Shown piece by piece: positions 1 to 6,280 of a stretch of DNA of 9,610 bases. The stretch lies in contig JARKQO010000217.1 of assembly GCA_029974855.1 (NCBI GenBank), positions 1-9,610 of the forward strand, in the 5' to 3' direction. This DNA is from Eubacteriales bacterium (lineage in GTDB: Bacteria > Bacillota_A > Clostridia > Christensenellales > Aristaeellaceae). The notes beneath the pieces are model-generated. The model was not told the origin of the DNA and searched no databases. It saw only the letters and a program-made list of their open reading frames with translations. Position numbers and translations under genes: made by a program. The first letter of the stretch is position 1. Each line of letters opens with the position of its first letter.

Positions 1-88
1 CCAGAGCGGCGTAAACCTGGGCGGGGGAAAGCTTTTGTATGTTCGCCACAGCGTCTGATGGTAGAGTTTGTTTGCTTCTCGTATCCAT
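1..88 (-). CDS. possible 5' end of an unidentified leftward gene (partial)
   Basis: An ATG at 86-88 on the minus strand opens a frame that stays open to the window edge (29 codons), beginning MDTRSKQTLPSDAVANI and continuing to a stretch ending SPAQVYAAL. The latter part uses mostly G- or C-ending codons and reads like the amphipathic start of a soluble protein. I do not recognise it, and it does not look like KdpF or KdpA, which would be expected if the kdp transporter operon followed. No well-placed Shine-Dalgarno is seen; a GAAGG lies about 15 bases upstream, which is too far. Two competing minus-strand frames also run open to the edge: one with an ATG at 108-110, and one of about 99 codons from 297 with no ATG. 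The gene call and the frame are therefore uncertain. Confidence 0.3.
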   Translation of the reverse strand, partial: MDTRSKQTLPSDAVANIQKLSPAQVYAAL

Positions 89-342
89 AACCGTATGATG
101 ACACCTTCATCCTCACAAACTTTGAGTCGGCCGGTTCCCCAATGCCAATCAGGGGATGGCTGTGGAGCATGGGGATATGGGCCCGTCTCCCCGGCGCGCA
201 GCTTGCCGCTTTGCTGGTAAGCGCCTTTCTCACAAATTTCCCGGCGGCACTGCACAGCAAAGGTACTTCCTACCCATCTTGGGCGGCTCTGCCGGTTTCA
301 TCGTTTTTCGACCCGCGTCAAACGCTGAACCCAGCACCACAC
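89..342 (-). other. long untranslated leader with small hairpins, no clear gene
   Basis: No convincing protein gene lies here. The short plus-strand frames at 142-374 overlap each other and lack ribosome binding sites. Read leftwards, the stretch would be the transcribed leader of whatever follows. It holds several inverted repeats: CCCC/GGGG at 137-155 with an 11-base loop, GGGGA/TCCCC at 171-192 around a central GGGCCC, and a GGTA/TACC stem enclosing GGAAG near 260-272. I compared it by eye with the c-di-AMP (ydaO), c-di-GMP and cobalamin riboswitches and did not find their conserved cores. Isolated copies of the TCCTCAC/TTCTCAC heptamer seen at 360-408 occur at 110-116 and 227-233, in the opposite orientation. 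Confidence 0.35.
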
Positions 343-408
343 ATCATAATGAAAACACCGTGAGGATGCTGTGAGGACGCGGGGAACCGTGTGAGAATGC
401 TGTGAGAA
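343..408 (-). promoter_or_regulatory. tandem 11-bp-period direct repeats plus -10: activator-type promoter reading left
   Basis: On the minus strand the sequence shows TTCTCAC-AGCA-TTCTCAC (408-391), then 13 bases, then TCCTCAC-AGCA-TCCTCAC (377-360). Each pair is two heptamers separated by the same four bases, so the period is 11 bp, about one helical turn. Eleven bases further on is a -10-like TATGAT (348-343), and no good -35 is present. Seven-four-seven direct repeats ending about 10-11 bp before a -10 are the known layout of promoters activated by OmpR/PhoB-family response regulators, the family to which KdpE belongs. The nearest such regulator is the adjacent kdpE. That KdpE binds here, and that it activates a leftward gene, is inference. 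Confidence 0.6.
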
Positions 409-410
409 TG

Positions 411-448
411 AAAAAAGGCCGCTCCGGTCATACAACCGAAGCGGCCTT
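411..448 (-). terminator. rho-independent terminator of kdpDE
   Basis: A 14-bp stem (415-428 with 435-448), with one G-U wobble in the minus-strand RNA and a 6-base loop, is followed on the minus strand by TTTTTT. It begins 12 bases after the kdpE stop codon. The wobble pairs only in the minus-strand transcript, which fits termination of the kdpD-kdpE message. Confidence 0.9.
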
Positions 449-459
449 ACGGAAAGCCT

Positions 460-1161
460 TTATTCATCCACGAGCCTGTACCCGACCCCTATTTCCGTCA
501 GGATATACCGGGGTTTCGCCGGATTCTTTTCGATCTTTCGCCTCAGCCCGGCCATCAGCGCCCGCAGGGCTTGGGTGTCACTGCCATGGCCCACGCCCCA
601 AACCTCTTTCAAAATCTGCTTCGTTGTAAGAACCTTGCCGATATTCTTAAACAACAGCGCCAGCAGAGCATATTCCATGGGCGTCACGTGGGTTTCCTCG
701 CCGCCGATATAGATCAGCCGCTTCTCCAGATCAATTTGTAATTCATCCACCCGCAAGGTGTTTTGCGCCCTGTAACCGCTGTTTTGCCTGTACAAATGCC
801 TCAGCGCCACACGGATTCGGGCCAGGAGCTCGGTAGCGGAAAAAGGCTTTGTCAAATAATCGTCGGCTCCCAAGTCCAGGGCAGCGGCCTTTTCGGCGTC
901 CTGATCCCGCGCGGAAACGACGATAATGGGCATCTCCGACCATTCGCGCACCTTGCTGATGACCTCCATCCCGTCACAATCCGGAAGGCCGAGATCAAGG
1001 AGCATCAGGTCAACCGGCTGTGAAATGAGAATGCTTAACGCGCCTTGGCCGGTTTCGGAAGCAATGTGCTTAAAGCCCTGTGTTCCCAGGGAATAGCAGA
1101 TGAAATTCCGTATTTGCTTGTCGTCCTCCACCACGAGGATATGTGCGTTATGCTGATCCAT
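460..1161 (-). CDS. kdpE: KdpE-family response regulator
   Basis: This is a cytoplasmic DNA-binding response regulator of the OmpR/PhoB class, 233 residues, the usual KdpE length. The receiver domain (about 6-120) has the acidic pair D13-D14, the phosphoacceptor D56 in LLDLGLPD, S83, and K105 in TKPF. The C-terminal winged helix (about 136-232) ends in the typical YILTEIGVGYRL. In the family it is phosphorylated by KdpD and activates potassium-transport genes under low K+ or osmotic stress. The ATG is preceded by GGAGG nine bases upstream. The gene overlaps the 3' end of the kinase gene by 14 bp, so the two are translationally coupled, and a terminator follows. No kdpFABC genes are in the window, so the target is unknown; the repeats at 360-408 are the obvious candidate site. 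Confidence 0.9.
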   Translation of the reverse strand: MDQHNAHILVVEDDKQIRNFICYSLGTQGFKHIASETGQGALSILISQPVDLMLLDLGLPDCDGMEVISKVREWSEMPIIVVSARDQDAEKAAALDLGADDYLTKPFSATELLARIRVALRHLYRQNSGYRAQNTLRVDELQIDLEKRLIYIGGEETHVTPMEYALLALLFKNIGKVLTTKQILKEVWGVGHGSDTQALRALMAGLRRKIEKNPAKPRYILTEIGVGYRLVDE

Positions 1162-2719
1162 GATGAGGTACCTCCAGCGGAAGCGTAAAGGTAAACTCCG
1201 CGCCCGGGCTATCCACCCGGTTCATGGCCTTGATGCTCCCGCCGTGCGCTTTGACCACCGCTTCGCATATGGCAAGGCCCAGACCGATGCCCGATTGCGC
1301 ATCGGCGTGCTTGACCCGGGACGTATAGAACATCTGAAAGATATTGGGCAAATCAGCATCCGCGATGCCTTCGCCGTTATCACAGACCGAAAATACGGCG
1401 CAATTCCCGCCGCTATCCCTTTTCACCGAAACGCTGATTTCACCTTGGGGCGCCGTATGCTTGATCGCATTATCCAAGAGGTTGATCAGCACCTGTCCGA
1501 TGAGCTTTGCGTCCATGGGAACCAGCAGCAAGTCCTCCGGCACATGGACCGTGATCTCGTACTCGGGCCAGCGCCGTGAGATGTAGCGGACCGCCGCGCC
1601 CACAACCTCCTCGGCGGCCTCCTCCTGTTTGGTGATCACCAGCCTTCCGTCATGGAGCCGTGTGAGGCTTAGAATATTCTCAACCAAGGAATGCAGCCAG
1701 TTGGCATCCTTGAGGATCCCTTCCATCAGAGGGTGGCGCGGGTCATCCTTGGCTGTCATATTCAGCAGCATTTCAGCCGTACCCATCATGCCGGCCAGAG
1801 GGGTCCGCAGATCATGGGATATGGCCCGCAGCAGATTTCCACGGTACCGTTCCTGCGCGATTTCCTCGCTGGTCTTCCACCGTTGCTGTGTAGCCCGGAA
1901 GCGGTCCATTGCCAGGGCTATGCTTTCGATCATGGAGCGCAGCATTCGGGTTTGCGATTCATTCATCGCCTCAACGGCTTCCATCGGGACCCGGACCATG
2001 CCCAGCATCGCCTCCCGCCCATGGATAGGCCAGTCATAAAACTCCACCCCAATGGGATCTCCGGGTTGCCAGCCTTCGGCTCCGCGCAGGAGCGCGTTTG
2101 CGCCTGGGCTTTCTTGGCTATCCTGTTTTTTGGAAGAGGCCCGTTGGAGGAAGATTGATTCGGATTTTCCATTTTCATCAAAATAAAGGCATTCTGCCCC
2201 GCAGTGCATCATTTCACCGATGGTACCCGCTGCGATCCCCGCGATATCCCGCATATCAAACGCGTCGGTCAAACGGCTTGTCAAGGTATACAGGGCCTTG
2301 GCTTCGGTTTCCTTCTCACGGGCCTTGATGGCATTCTGATTGGCGTGGGTAGTAAGCCCGCTGGTGATCAGCGCGGTGATGGTCATAATCATGAAGGTGA
2401 TGAGATAGCTGGGTGTGTTGACAGCCAATGAAAAATACGGTTCCGTAAAAAAGAAGTTGAAGGCAAAAGTCGCGGACAGGGAGGCAAGGAAGCCATAGAT
2501 ATATCCATGTGTAAAGCGCGCCGTCAATAAAACGGCGAGAAGATAGACAATCGCGATATCGGTTTCAGGCAACCCCAGGGCACGGAACAGATACCCGATA
2601 CCGGAGGCGGAAATCAGCAAAGCAAACACAATGCCTAGGTGGAAGGCAATGGCCTTGATATTCCTAGTTGGCTTTGGGTTGGTAATATACTCCGTAGTCC
2701 CTGTTCTCATGCGATCCAT
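1148..2719 (-). CDS. kdpD: KdpD-type sensor histidine kinase lacking the N-terminal sensor region
   Basis: This membrane histidine kinase has 523 residues. Four hydrophobic segments (about 24-46, 53-70, 73-95, 103-125) form the DUF4118 domain of KdpD. A GAF-like region (about 143-270) follows, then the dimerisation domain with phosphoacceptor H302 in SHDLRTPL, and an ATPase domain with N box NLLDNAIKHT (413-422), DNGEGI (447-452) and GIGLGLAI (477-484). All catalytic motifs are intact. Classical KdpD is close to 900 residues; the roughly 370-residue N-terminal part (the KdpD domain with its nucleotide-binding motif, and the Usp-like domain) is missing. It is not encoded just upstream: the frame has a TAG four codons before the ATG, and serA follows. 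No strong ribosome binding site precedes the ATG; the Met at residue 4 is an alternative start. Codon use is more mixed than in serA/serC. Its partner is KdpE. Confidence 0.85.
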   Translation of the reverse strand: MDRMRTGTTEYITNPKPTRNIKAIAFHLGIVFALLISASGIGYLFRALGLPETDIAIVYLLAVLLTARFTHGYIYGFLASLSATFAFNFFFTEPYFSLAVNTPSYLITFMIMTITALITSGLTTHANQNAIKAREKETEAKALYTLTSRLTDAFDMRDIAGIAAGTIGEMMHCGAECLYFDENGKSESIFLQRASSKKQDSQESPGANALLRGAEGWQPGDPIGVEFYDWPIHGREAMLGMVRVPMEAVEAMNESQTRMLRSMIESIALAMDRFRATQQRWKTSEEIAQERYRGNLLRAISHDLRTPLAGMMGTAEMLLNMTAKDDPRHPLMEGILKDANWLHSLVENILSLTRLHDGRLVITKQEEAAEEVVGAAVRYISRRWPEYEITVHVPEDLLLVPMDAKLIGQVLINLLDNAIKHTAPQGEISVSVKRDSGGNCAVFSVCDNGEGIADADLPNIFQMFYTSRVKHADAQSGIGLGLAICEAVVKAHGGSIKAMNRVDSPGAEFTFTLPLEVPHHGSA

Positions 2720-2821
2720 AGGCTTTGACTATTTCCCATTTCCATGCTTCTATCAATGAGATTTTGGCATCCGATGGAACGGACTGGAAGCTGCCTTTTC
2801 ATAACGCCTTGAATGCGCGCC

Positions 2822-3994
2822 CTACTCCTGGAAGCACCGCAGGCGGATCACCCCGGGGATGGCCCTGATCTGGTCCAGCAGGGCCCCGTCGGGCATGATG
2901 TCCAGCTCCAGCACGGTTACCGCCATGCTTTTGCGGCTTTTGTTCTGCATATTGTTGATGTTGATCTTCTTTTCGGCGATGGCGGCGGAGATGGCCCCCA
3001 CCATGCCCGGCTCGTTTTCGTGGATGATCAGCAGCCGGGTGCCCTCGCTGTGGCCCAAAAGGATTTCCGGCAGGTTGACGCTGTTTTTGATCTGCCCGAA
3101 CTCCAGATAATCCCGCAGCTGGGCCGCCGCCATGGAGGCGCAGTTCTCCTCGCTCTCGGGGGTGCTGGCCCCCAAATGGGGGATGGGCACGGCGTTTTTC
3201 ATGCCCAGCACCGGTTCGGTGGGGAAGTCCGTCACATAGCTGGCCACCTTGCCGCTTTCCAGGGCCGCCTCCAGGGCCTGGGGATCCACCAGCTCGGCCC
3301 GGCTGAAATTCAGCAGGTGTACCCCGTCCCTCATCTTGGCGATGGTGGCGGCGTCGATCATGCCCCGGGTTTTGTCGGACAGGGGGATGTGCAAGGTGAT
3401 GTACTCCGCCTGAGCCAGCACCTCCTCCATGGTGTTGCTGCGCTTCACGGCCCGGCTCAGGGACCAGGCGCTGTCCACGCTGATGAAGGGGTCAAAGCCC
3501 ACCACCTCCATGCCCAGGCCGTTGCTGGCGGCGTTGGCCACGATGGCGCCGATGGCCCCCAGGCCGATGACCCCCAAAGTCTTGCCCCGGACCTCGGGCC
3601 CGGCGAACTGGCCCTTACCCTTTTCCACCAGGTTGGGCACCTCCGGGCCCTGGCCTTGCAAGGAACGGGCCCACTGGATGCCCCCCGCCACGTTGCGGCT
3701 GCCCAGCATCAGGCCGCAGATCACCAGCTCCGCCACGGCGTTGGCGTTGGCCCCGGGGGTGTTGAACACTACGATGCCCCGACGGTTGCACTCCTCAATG
3801 GGGATGTTGTTGGTGCCCGCCCCGGCCCTGCCGATGGCCAGCAGGCTATCGGGCAAGGCCATGGCGTGCATGTCGGCGGAGCGTACCAAAATGGCGTCCG
3901 GCACGGGCTCCTCCTTGGCGATCAGGTAGGTTTCCGCGCTTAAATGCCGGTGAATAATATCGGAAATGGCGTTCAGGGTCTGAATTTTGAACAT
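2822..3994 (-). CDS. serA: D-3-phosphoglycerate dehydrogenase
   Basis: The enzyme catalyses the NAD-dependent oxidation of 3-phosphoglycerate to 3-phosphohydroxypyruvate, the first step of serine synthesis, in the cytoplasm. The 390-residue protein has the 2-hydroxyacid dehydrogenase fold: a substrate-binding half (1-100 and about 285-305), a Rossmann domain with GLGAIG at 144-149, and acidic D168 after the second strand, which suggests NAD rather than NADP. The catalytic triad is visible as R232 (NFSRAELVD), E260 (TEPVL) and H273 (PHLGAST). A C-terminal ACT domain (about 319-390) suggests serine feedback. It is the shorter type without the intervening domain found in the roughly 530-residue enzymes. 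An AGGAG lies nine bases before the ATG. serC ends 46 bp upstream on the same strand, so the two form an operon. No clear terminator is seen between serA and kdpD. Confidence 0.95.
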   Translation of the reverse strand: MFKIQTLNAISDIIHRHLSAETYLIAKEEPVPDAILVRSADMHAMALPDSLLAIGRAGAGTNNIPIEECNRRGIVVFNTPGANANAVAELVICGLMLGSRNVAGGIQWARSLQGQGPEVPNLVEKGKGQFAGPEVRGKTLGVIGLGAIGAIVANAASNGLGMEVVGFDPFISVDSAWSLSRAVKRSNTMEEVLAQAEYITLHIPLSDKTRGMIDAATIAKMRDGVHLLNFSRAELVDPQALEAALESGKVASYVTDFPTEPVLGMKNAVPIPHLGASTPESEENCASMAAAQLRDYLEFGQIKNSVNLPEILLGHSEGTRLLIIHENEPGMVGAISAAIAEKKININNMQNKSRKSMAVTVLELDIMPDGALLDQIRAIPGVIRLRCFQE

Positions 3995-4040
3995 GGGGAA
4001 AGCTCCTTTCAGGTGGGGTAAGGCGGGATGGGAAAGGCTT

Positions 4041-5120
4041 TTAGCGCTTGGCCTCGAAGGCCTTCATCACGTCCACCAGCTTTTGCACGCCCTCCACAGG
4101 CATGGCGTTGTAGATGCTGGCCCGCATGCCGCCTACGTTGCGGTGGCCCTTCAGGTTCACCAGGCCGTTTGCCGTGGCGAACTTCACAAACTCGCCGTCC
4201 AGCTCCTTGTCCCCGGTGACGAAGGTGACGTTCATGAAGGAGCGGTATTCCTTTTGGGCCGTGGCTTGAAAGAGCTTGGACCCGTCCAGGAAATCGTAGA
4301 GCAAAGCGGCCTTTGCCACGTTTTGCTGGTAGATGGCCGCAACGCCCCCCAGATCCCGGAGCCACTCAAAGCCCAGCTTGGCCATGTAGATGCCGTAGGT
4401 GTTGGGGGTGTTCACCATGCTGTCGTTCTTCTGCTGCTCGGTCCAGTTCAACAGCTTGGGGCACAGGGGGTTGGCCTTGCCCAGCAAATCGCTGCGCACC
4501 ACCACCACGCAGAGCCCCGCCGGGCCGATGTTCTTCTGGGCCCCGGCGTAAATCACGCCAAAGCGGCTCACGTCATAGGGCTCTGAGAGGATGTTGCTGC
4601 TCATGTCCGCCACCAGAGGCACCGGGCCCGTATCTGGCAGCTTCACATACCGGGTGCCGTAAATGGTGTTGTTGGTGGTGATGTGGGCATAGTCCGCCTC
4701 CGGGTCCCAGGCGATTTGATCCACATCGGGCACATAGGTGTAGTTGTCCTCCTTGCTGGAGGCCGCGATGTTCACCGCGCCGTAGCGCTTGGCCTCCTGA
4801 GCCGCCAGGTGGGCGAAGTTGCCGCTGTCCACATAGTCGGCCTTGCCGCTGCCGGTCATCAAATTCAGGGGCACAGCGGAAAACTGCTGGGTGGCCCCGC
4901 CCTGGAGGAACAGCACGTCATAGCCCTGGGGCATGCCCATCAGCTCCCTGAACAGGGCCACGGCTTCCGCCAAAATCTCCTCAAACATGGGGGAGCGGTG
5001 GCTCATCTCCATGACGCTCATGCCCTTGTCCCTGTAACACACCAGCTCCCTCTGCGCCTTTTCCAGCACGCTTTGGGCAATGGCCCCCGGGCCTGCCGAG
5101 AAATTGAATACGCGTTCCAT
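4041..5120 (-). CDS. serC: phosphoserine aminotransferase
   Basis: This PLP-dependent class V aminotransferase converts 3-phosphohydroxypyruvate and glutamate to phosphoserine and 2-oxoglutarate, the second step of serine synthesis; the family can also act in pyridoxal phosphate synthesis. It has 359 residues, the normal length. Visible hallmarks are FNFSAGP at 5-11, EMSHRS at 38-43, GGAT at 74-77, D172 in VADMSSN (cofactor ring nitrogen contact), the Schiff-base lysine K196 in AGAQKNIGPAG, and R334 in GGMRASIYNAMP. The frame is open for 82 more codons to an ATG at 5366, but the start at 5120 is chosen because AAGGAGG lies seven bases before it, the family begins at the FNFSAGP segment, and the extension crosses the promoter. 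It is the first gene of the serC-serA operon. Confidence 0.95.
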   Translation of the reverse strand: MERVFNFSAGPGAIAQSVLEKAQRELVCYRDKGMSVMEMSHRSPMFEEILAEAVALFRELMGMPQGYDVLFLQGGATQQFSAVPLNLMTGSGKADYVDSGNFAHLAAQEAKRYGAVNIAASSKEDNYTYVPDVDQIAWDPEADYAHITTNNTIYGTRYVKLPDTGPVPLVADMSSNILSEPYDVSRFGVIYAGAQKNIGPAGLCVVVVRSDLLGKANPLCPKLLNWTEQQKNDSMVNTPNTYGIYMAKLGFEWLRDLGGVAAIYQQNVAKAALLYDFLDGSKLFQATAQKEYRSFMNVTFVTGDKELDGEFVKFATANGLVNLKGHRNVGGMRASIYNAMPVEGVQKLVDVMKAFEAKR

Positions 5121-5219
5121 GATGGTTCCTCCTTCATGCCGGGTGGGATGGGTCAACGCTTCTTTGCGCGGGGTGCTTTTCTGCGGGCCCCTATCCTTTG
5201 ATTTCTTCCGGGACGTTTT

Positions 5220-5234
5220 TTGCCCTATGGGCAA
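5220..5234. promoter_or_regulatory. hairpin in the serC leader
   Basis: A perfect inverted repeat, TTGCCC-TAT-GGGCAA on the plus strand, is flanked by T runs on both sides (A runs in the serC transcript). It lies in the transcribed leader about 15 bases after the probable start site. On the minus strand no U run follows, so it is unlikely to terminate serC transcription; on the plus strand it resembles a terminator, but no plus gene precedes it. Its role is unknown. Confidence 0.4.
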
Positions 5235-5240
5235 TTTTTC

Positions 5241-5252
5241 GACCACTTGGTC
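5241..5252. promoter_or_regulatory. palindrome at the serC start site, possible operator
   Basis: GACCA-AG-TGGTC on the minus strand is a perfect 5-bp-arm palindrome that begins one base after the serC -10 box and covers the expected transcription start. A repressor bound here would block initiation. No regulator can be named from the sequence. Confidence 0.4.
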
Positions 5253-5253
5253 T

Positions 5254-5282
5254 ATTATGCACCGCTCCGGGAAAAAATGCAA
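5254..5282 (-). promoter_or_regulatory. serC-serA promoter
   Basis: On the minus strand there is TTGCAT (5282-5277), a 17-base spacer, and CATAAT (5259-5254). These match the sigma-A consensus in four and five of six positions respectively, with optimal spacing. Transcription would start near 5247, giving a leader of about 127 bases before the serC ATG. No T-box core is seen in that leader. Confidence 0.65.
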
Positions 5283-5293
5283 GTCCTTTCCAG

Positions 5294-5327
5294 AAAAAAA
5301 CAATCTGAAAACAGGGGGCATACCCCC
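5294..5327 (-). terminator. possible terminator of the NlpC/P60 gene
   Basis: GGGGG-TATG-CCCCC on the minus strand (5327-5314) is followed by TGTTTTC and, further on, seven T. It lies about 60 bases after the stop of the hydrolase gene and just upstream of the serC promoter, where a terminator is expected. The stem is short and the T run imperfect, so the call is tentative. Confidence 0.4.
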
Positions 5328-5387
5328 TTGGTCCGCCCGGATATCGCCAGGCTTTTTAGGGGGCATGCCTCCCGCCTCCGGGCGCCG

Positions 5388-6095
5388 CTACAGCGCCCGG
5401 AGGAACTCCCGCATCATATAACCTGTGACGCCTTCATAGCGCACCCGCCACCAGGTGCCGTCCGCATCCCCCAGCACGGCCACCTGCTGGCCCAAAGGCA
5501 CCCGGCGCAGCACCACGCTCTCCTTGGTGGGGGAGCGGCGCAGGTTTACGGTGCTGCCGGAGGGGGCGGTGGTCACCGCCGCCGTGGGAAGGTCGCCGGG
5601 TCCGGGCTCGGGTTCGGGTCCGGGTTCCGGTTCAGGCTCATCATAGAGGACCGCCTTCAGATAGCCCGCGTGGCTCCAGCCGGACAGTTTAGTATCCACC
5701 CGGGCCGCCGGAGGCGTGGCGTTGATGATCTGCAAGGGATTGACGCTGGCTACCAAGCCGATGTGGTAAAAATCCTCCGGCAGGGCTGAGTTGTAATATT
5801 TGCCGCCGGGCTTGTATTCCGCTTTCAAGCTGCCCCCTGGGGCCCGGCTTTTGAAAATCGCCATGCCCGGGACTAACTGGGCGGTGCCGCTCACCCGCAT
5901 CACCCCATGGCAGTACACCCGGATAATCCGGTTGGAGCCATGGTAGATGGTGTGCTTATACTTTTGATAGGCGAATACAAACGCGCCGGAACAATCGATC
6001 CCCTTGGGGCCGTTGCTGCCCGGGGAGGCATAGGGCCAGCCGATGATTTCCCGAAAGGCTGACACGATCTGTTGCACGGTGATCAACGCGCTCAT
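5388..6095 (-). CDS. NlpC/P60 cell-wall hydrolase with C-terminal SH3b domain
   Basis: This is a predicted peptidoglycan endopeptidase or amidase of the C40 papain-like family, 235 residues. The NlpC/P60 domain (about 8-150) shows the catalytic Cys35 in GIDCSGAFVFA, His111 in YHIGLV, and a likely third residue N125 in IINAT. An acidic proline-glycine linker, PEPEPGPEPEPGPG (154-167), leads to a bacterial SH3 domain (about 170-235; NLRRSPTKES, WWRVRYEGVTGYM) that would bind cell wall. There is no signal peptide: the catalytic domain starts almost at residue 1, as in phage endolysins, and a solitary prophage-remnant lysin is one reading. AAGGGA directly abuts the ATG; the TTG three codons downstream would have better spacing and may be the real start. 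The stop codon lies inside an 8-bp hairpin (5378-5400). It appears to be monocistronic. Confidence 0.8.
   Translation of the reverse strand: MSALITVQQIVSAFREIIGWPYASPGSNGPKGIDCSGAFVFAYQKYKHTIYHGSNRIIRVYCHGVMRVSGTAQLVPGMAIFKSRAPGGSLKAEYKPGGKYYNSALPEDFYHIGLVASVNPLQIINATPPAARVDTKLSGWSHAGYLKAVLYDEPEPEPGPEPEPGPGDLPTAAVTTAPSGSTVNLRRSPTKESVVLRRVPLGQQVAVLGDADGTWWRVRYEGVTGYMMREFLRAL
5595..5636 (-). repeat. short tandem repeats encoding the Pro-Glu-Gly linker
   Basis: About five imperfect copies of a GG(T/C)TC(G/C)GG-like unit encode the PEPEPGPEPEPGPG linker between the NlpC/P60 and SH3b domains. Repeats of this type can change copy number by slippage, altering linker length without breaking the frame when whole units of three codons or fewer are gained or lost. 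Confidence 0.6.
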
Positions 6096-6103
6096 TCCCT
6101 TCT

Positions 6104-6117
6104 GTGCACGTATGCAC
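6104..6117. promoter_or_regulatory. palindrome upstream of the NlpC/P60 gene
   Basis: GTGCA-CGTA-TGCAC is a perfect 5-bp-arm inverted repeat that ends nine bases before the hydrolase ATG. It could be a protein-binding site or a small stem near the ribosome binding site. No clear -35/-10 pair was found for this gene between 6096 and 6200. Confidence 0.3.
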
Positions 6118-6199
6118 CTATCAGCCTATGCCGGAGGGAGGAGCGGGGTGAGGGGGAGGGTCAAATGCTGCCAATGAACGGAAGATACGGGACCACATG

Positions 6200-6234
6200 A
6201 AAAAACAGCGGGAGGCTCTCTGGCACCCTCGCTG
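6200..6234 (-). terminator. rho-independent terminator of the SLOG gene
   Basis: On the minus strand CAGCG-A-GGG pairs with the TCC-CGCTG segment (one bulged A) and is followed immediately by TTTTTT (6205-6200). It lies about 47 bases after the stop codon of the truncated SLOG-family gene. The 6096-6199 stretch below it holds no gene that I can see. Confidence 0.7.
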
Positions 6235-6280
6235 CATCGGAGCTTAGGGACCGCTAATTGTCCACTCTGATCAAGCCGAT

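Noticed and set aside
89..342. c-di-AMP (ydaO) riboswitch, suggested by GGGGAACC and proximity to kdp genes
   Set aside because: Only the short GGGGAACC string is present; the following GGGGUGAAUC-like and GCUAACCUC-like conserved parts are absent on both strands.
142..374. Two overlapping short plus-strand frames near the left end
   Set aside because: They lack ribosome binding sites, overlap in different frames, have no motif, and run into the repeat box.
2664..2790. Short open minus-strand frame overlapping the kdpD start, containing EAWKWEIVKAYGS
   Set aside because: It is only about 43 codons between stops, with no start signal, and I could not match it to the missing KdpD N-terminus.
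2813..3943. 376-codon open frame on the plus strand opposite serA
   Set aside because: It is the antisense shadow of a well-supported serA, rich in His, Gly, Gln and Ala, with no ribosome binding site and no domain.
3987..4586. 199-codon open frame on the plus strand opposite serC
   Set aside because: It lies antisense to conserved serC residues, with no start signals and no recognisable motif.
5121..5250. T-box leader upstream of serC
   Set aside because: No AGGGUGGNACCGCG-like T-box sequence and no specifier stem; the leader is only about 127 bases.
5121..5366. 82-codon N-terminal extension of serC from an ATG at 5366
   Set aside because: It would translate through the promoter and leader; the ATG at 5120 has a perfect ribosome binding site and matches the family start.
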